A DNA stretch of 64,000 bases, taken from JAFMKE01 sp037624485 (GTDB lineage: Bacteria; Bacteroidota; Bacteroidia; Chitinophagales; UBA8649). Below are positions 63,808-64,000 of this stretch, piece after piece (the first letter of the stretch is position 1; every line of letters begins with the position of its first letter). The DNA is taken from the NCBI GenBank assembly GCA_037624485.1, contig JASJJC010000023.1, positions 62,001-126,000 of the forward strand, written 5' to 3'. The translations under genes were made by a program, and so were the position numbers. A model generated the notes under the pieces. That model did not search any database and was not told where the DNA came from. It saw nothing but the letters and a program-made list of their open reading frames with translations.

Positions 63808-64000
63808 TCAATCTTCTTGTTCACTTCGATCTCCATAACGATCCCTCATCATTTCAGCATATAGTTCTAAAGAATTGATGTCTATTGAATCCATTAGCCT
63901 TTCATACTCCCCTTCAATTTTAAAGGTTTTAACCTGAACTTTCCTTTGATTAGAAACTTCTCTTTTTGGGTTAGTTGTGTTTCTTTGTGCGTGTTTTGCC
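63808..64000 (-). CDS. C-terminal end of an unidentified protein (partial)
   Basis: A minus-strand frame open from the window edge to a TGA at 63808-63810, 64 codons. It reads as a hydrophilic helix-rich tail: KREVSNQRKVQVKTFKIEG, LMDSIDINSLELYAEMMRD and RYGDRSEQED at the end. The gene starts beyond the window. I cannot identify the family from the tail. It converges on lysS, with about 180 bases between. Confidence 0.55.
   Translation of the reverse strand, partial: AKHAQRNTTNPKREVSNQRKVQVKTFKIEGEYERLMDSIDINSLELYAEMMRDRYGDRSEQED

Noticed and set aside
1..64000. CRISPR array, insertion sequence, prophage or toxin-antitoxin locus
   Set aside because: I looked for regularly spaced repeats, transposase or integrase motifs and short paired toxin-like genes and saw none.

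Overview
This window is ordinary chromosome from an AT-rich member of the Bacteroidota, most likely Flavobacteriales (I see Crocinitomicaceae/Cryomorphaceae-like traits but cannot fix the family). The evidence is the set of type IX secretion (T9SS) cargo proteins with C-terminal sorting domains, a PorD/DUF4835 gene, a BamD-omega-CoaBC cluster, a kynurenine 3-monooxygenase, Bacteroidota-type promoters (TAnnTTTG boxes, often only a few bases from the start codon) and almost no Shine-Dalgarno sites. I see no phage, insertion sequence, CRISPR array or rRNA. There are two tRNAs (Asn-GTT and Leu-GAG).

Layout. 1-1.6 kb: end of a cytochrome c maturation cluster (CcsA/CcmF-type heme lyase, CcmE). 1.7-5 kb: YebC, an ALDH3-type aldehyde dehydrogenase and a TerC membrane protein. 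5.1-11.2 kb: a tightly packed minus-strand operon DUF4856 lipoprotein - imelysin - HTTM (gamma-carboxylase-like) membrane protein - TonB-dependent receptor, probably for iron or iron-chelate uptake, with a palindromic operator-like site at its promoter and a strong hairpin after its first gene. 11.4-15.3 kb: acyl-CoA carboxylase beta subunit, a GT-C-like membrane protein, LolA. 15.3-17.7 kb: FtsK. 17.9-22.1 kb: two T9SS cargo proteins. 22.3-26.4 kb: tRNA-Asn, PfkB-type kinase, Asd, a lamin-tail protein and tRNA-Leu. 26.7-32.2 kb: LCAD-type acyl-CoA dehydrogenase, then Rnc-FabF-AcpP facing an IPExxxVDY-type protein and pyruvate kinase. 32.2-37.7 kb: minus-strand run Kmo-RecJ-LptB-lipoprotein-kinase-like protein. 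37.7-43.3 kb: an uncharacterised helical protein, a dockerin/cohesin-like T9SS protein, RadC and a fatty acid desaturase. 43.3-47.5 kb: translation operon RplM-RpsI-RpsB-Tsf, then PyrH-Frr. 47.8-53.5 kb: lipoamide dehydrogenase, an RsmB-type rRNA methyltransferase, a small OMP and methylmalonyl-CoA mutase. 53.7-58.2 kb: BamD, omega, CoaC and CoaB as two overlapping frames, PorD, glycosyltransferase. 58.2-64 kb: CDGSH protein, two secreted unknowns, an ABC-F protein, LysS, and the end of an unidentified gene.

How it fits together. Most genes are housekeeping. Acyl-CoA carboxylase, methylmalonyl-CoA mutase, acyl-CoA dehydrogenase and lipoamide dehydrogenase are pieces of fatty/amino acid oxidation with a propionyl-CoA branch. 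LolA, LptB, BamD, PorD and the T9SS cargo describe an outer-membrane-rich cell that exports adhesin-like surface proteins.

The points most worth a second look are the DUF4856/imelysin/HTTM/receptor operon and its operator-like palindromes, the coaBC gene split at a T6 run, the N-terminally short methylmalonyl-CoA mutase, the kinase-like protein downstream of lptB and the dockerin/cohesin-like secreted protein. I do not see a clear, wholly new defence or mobile system.
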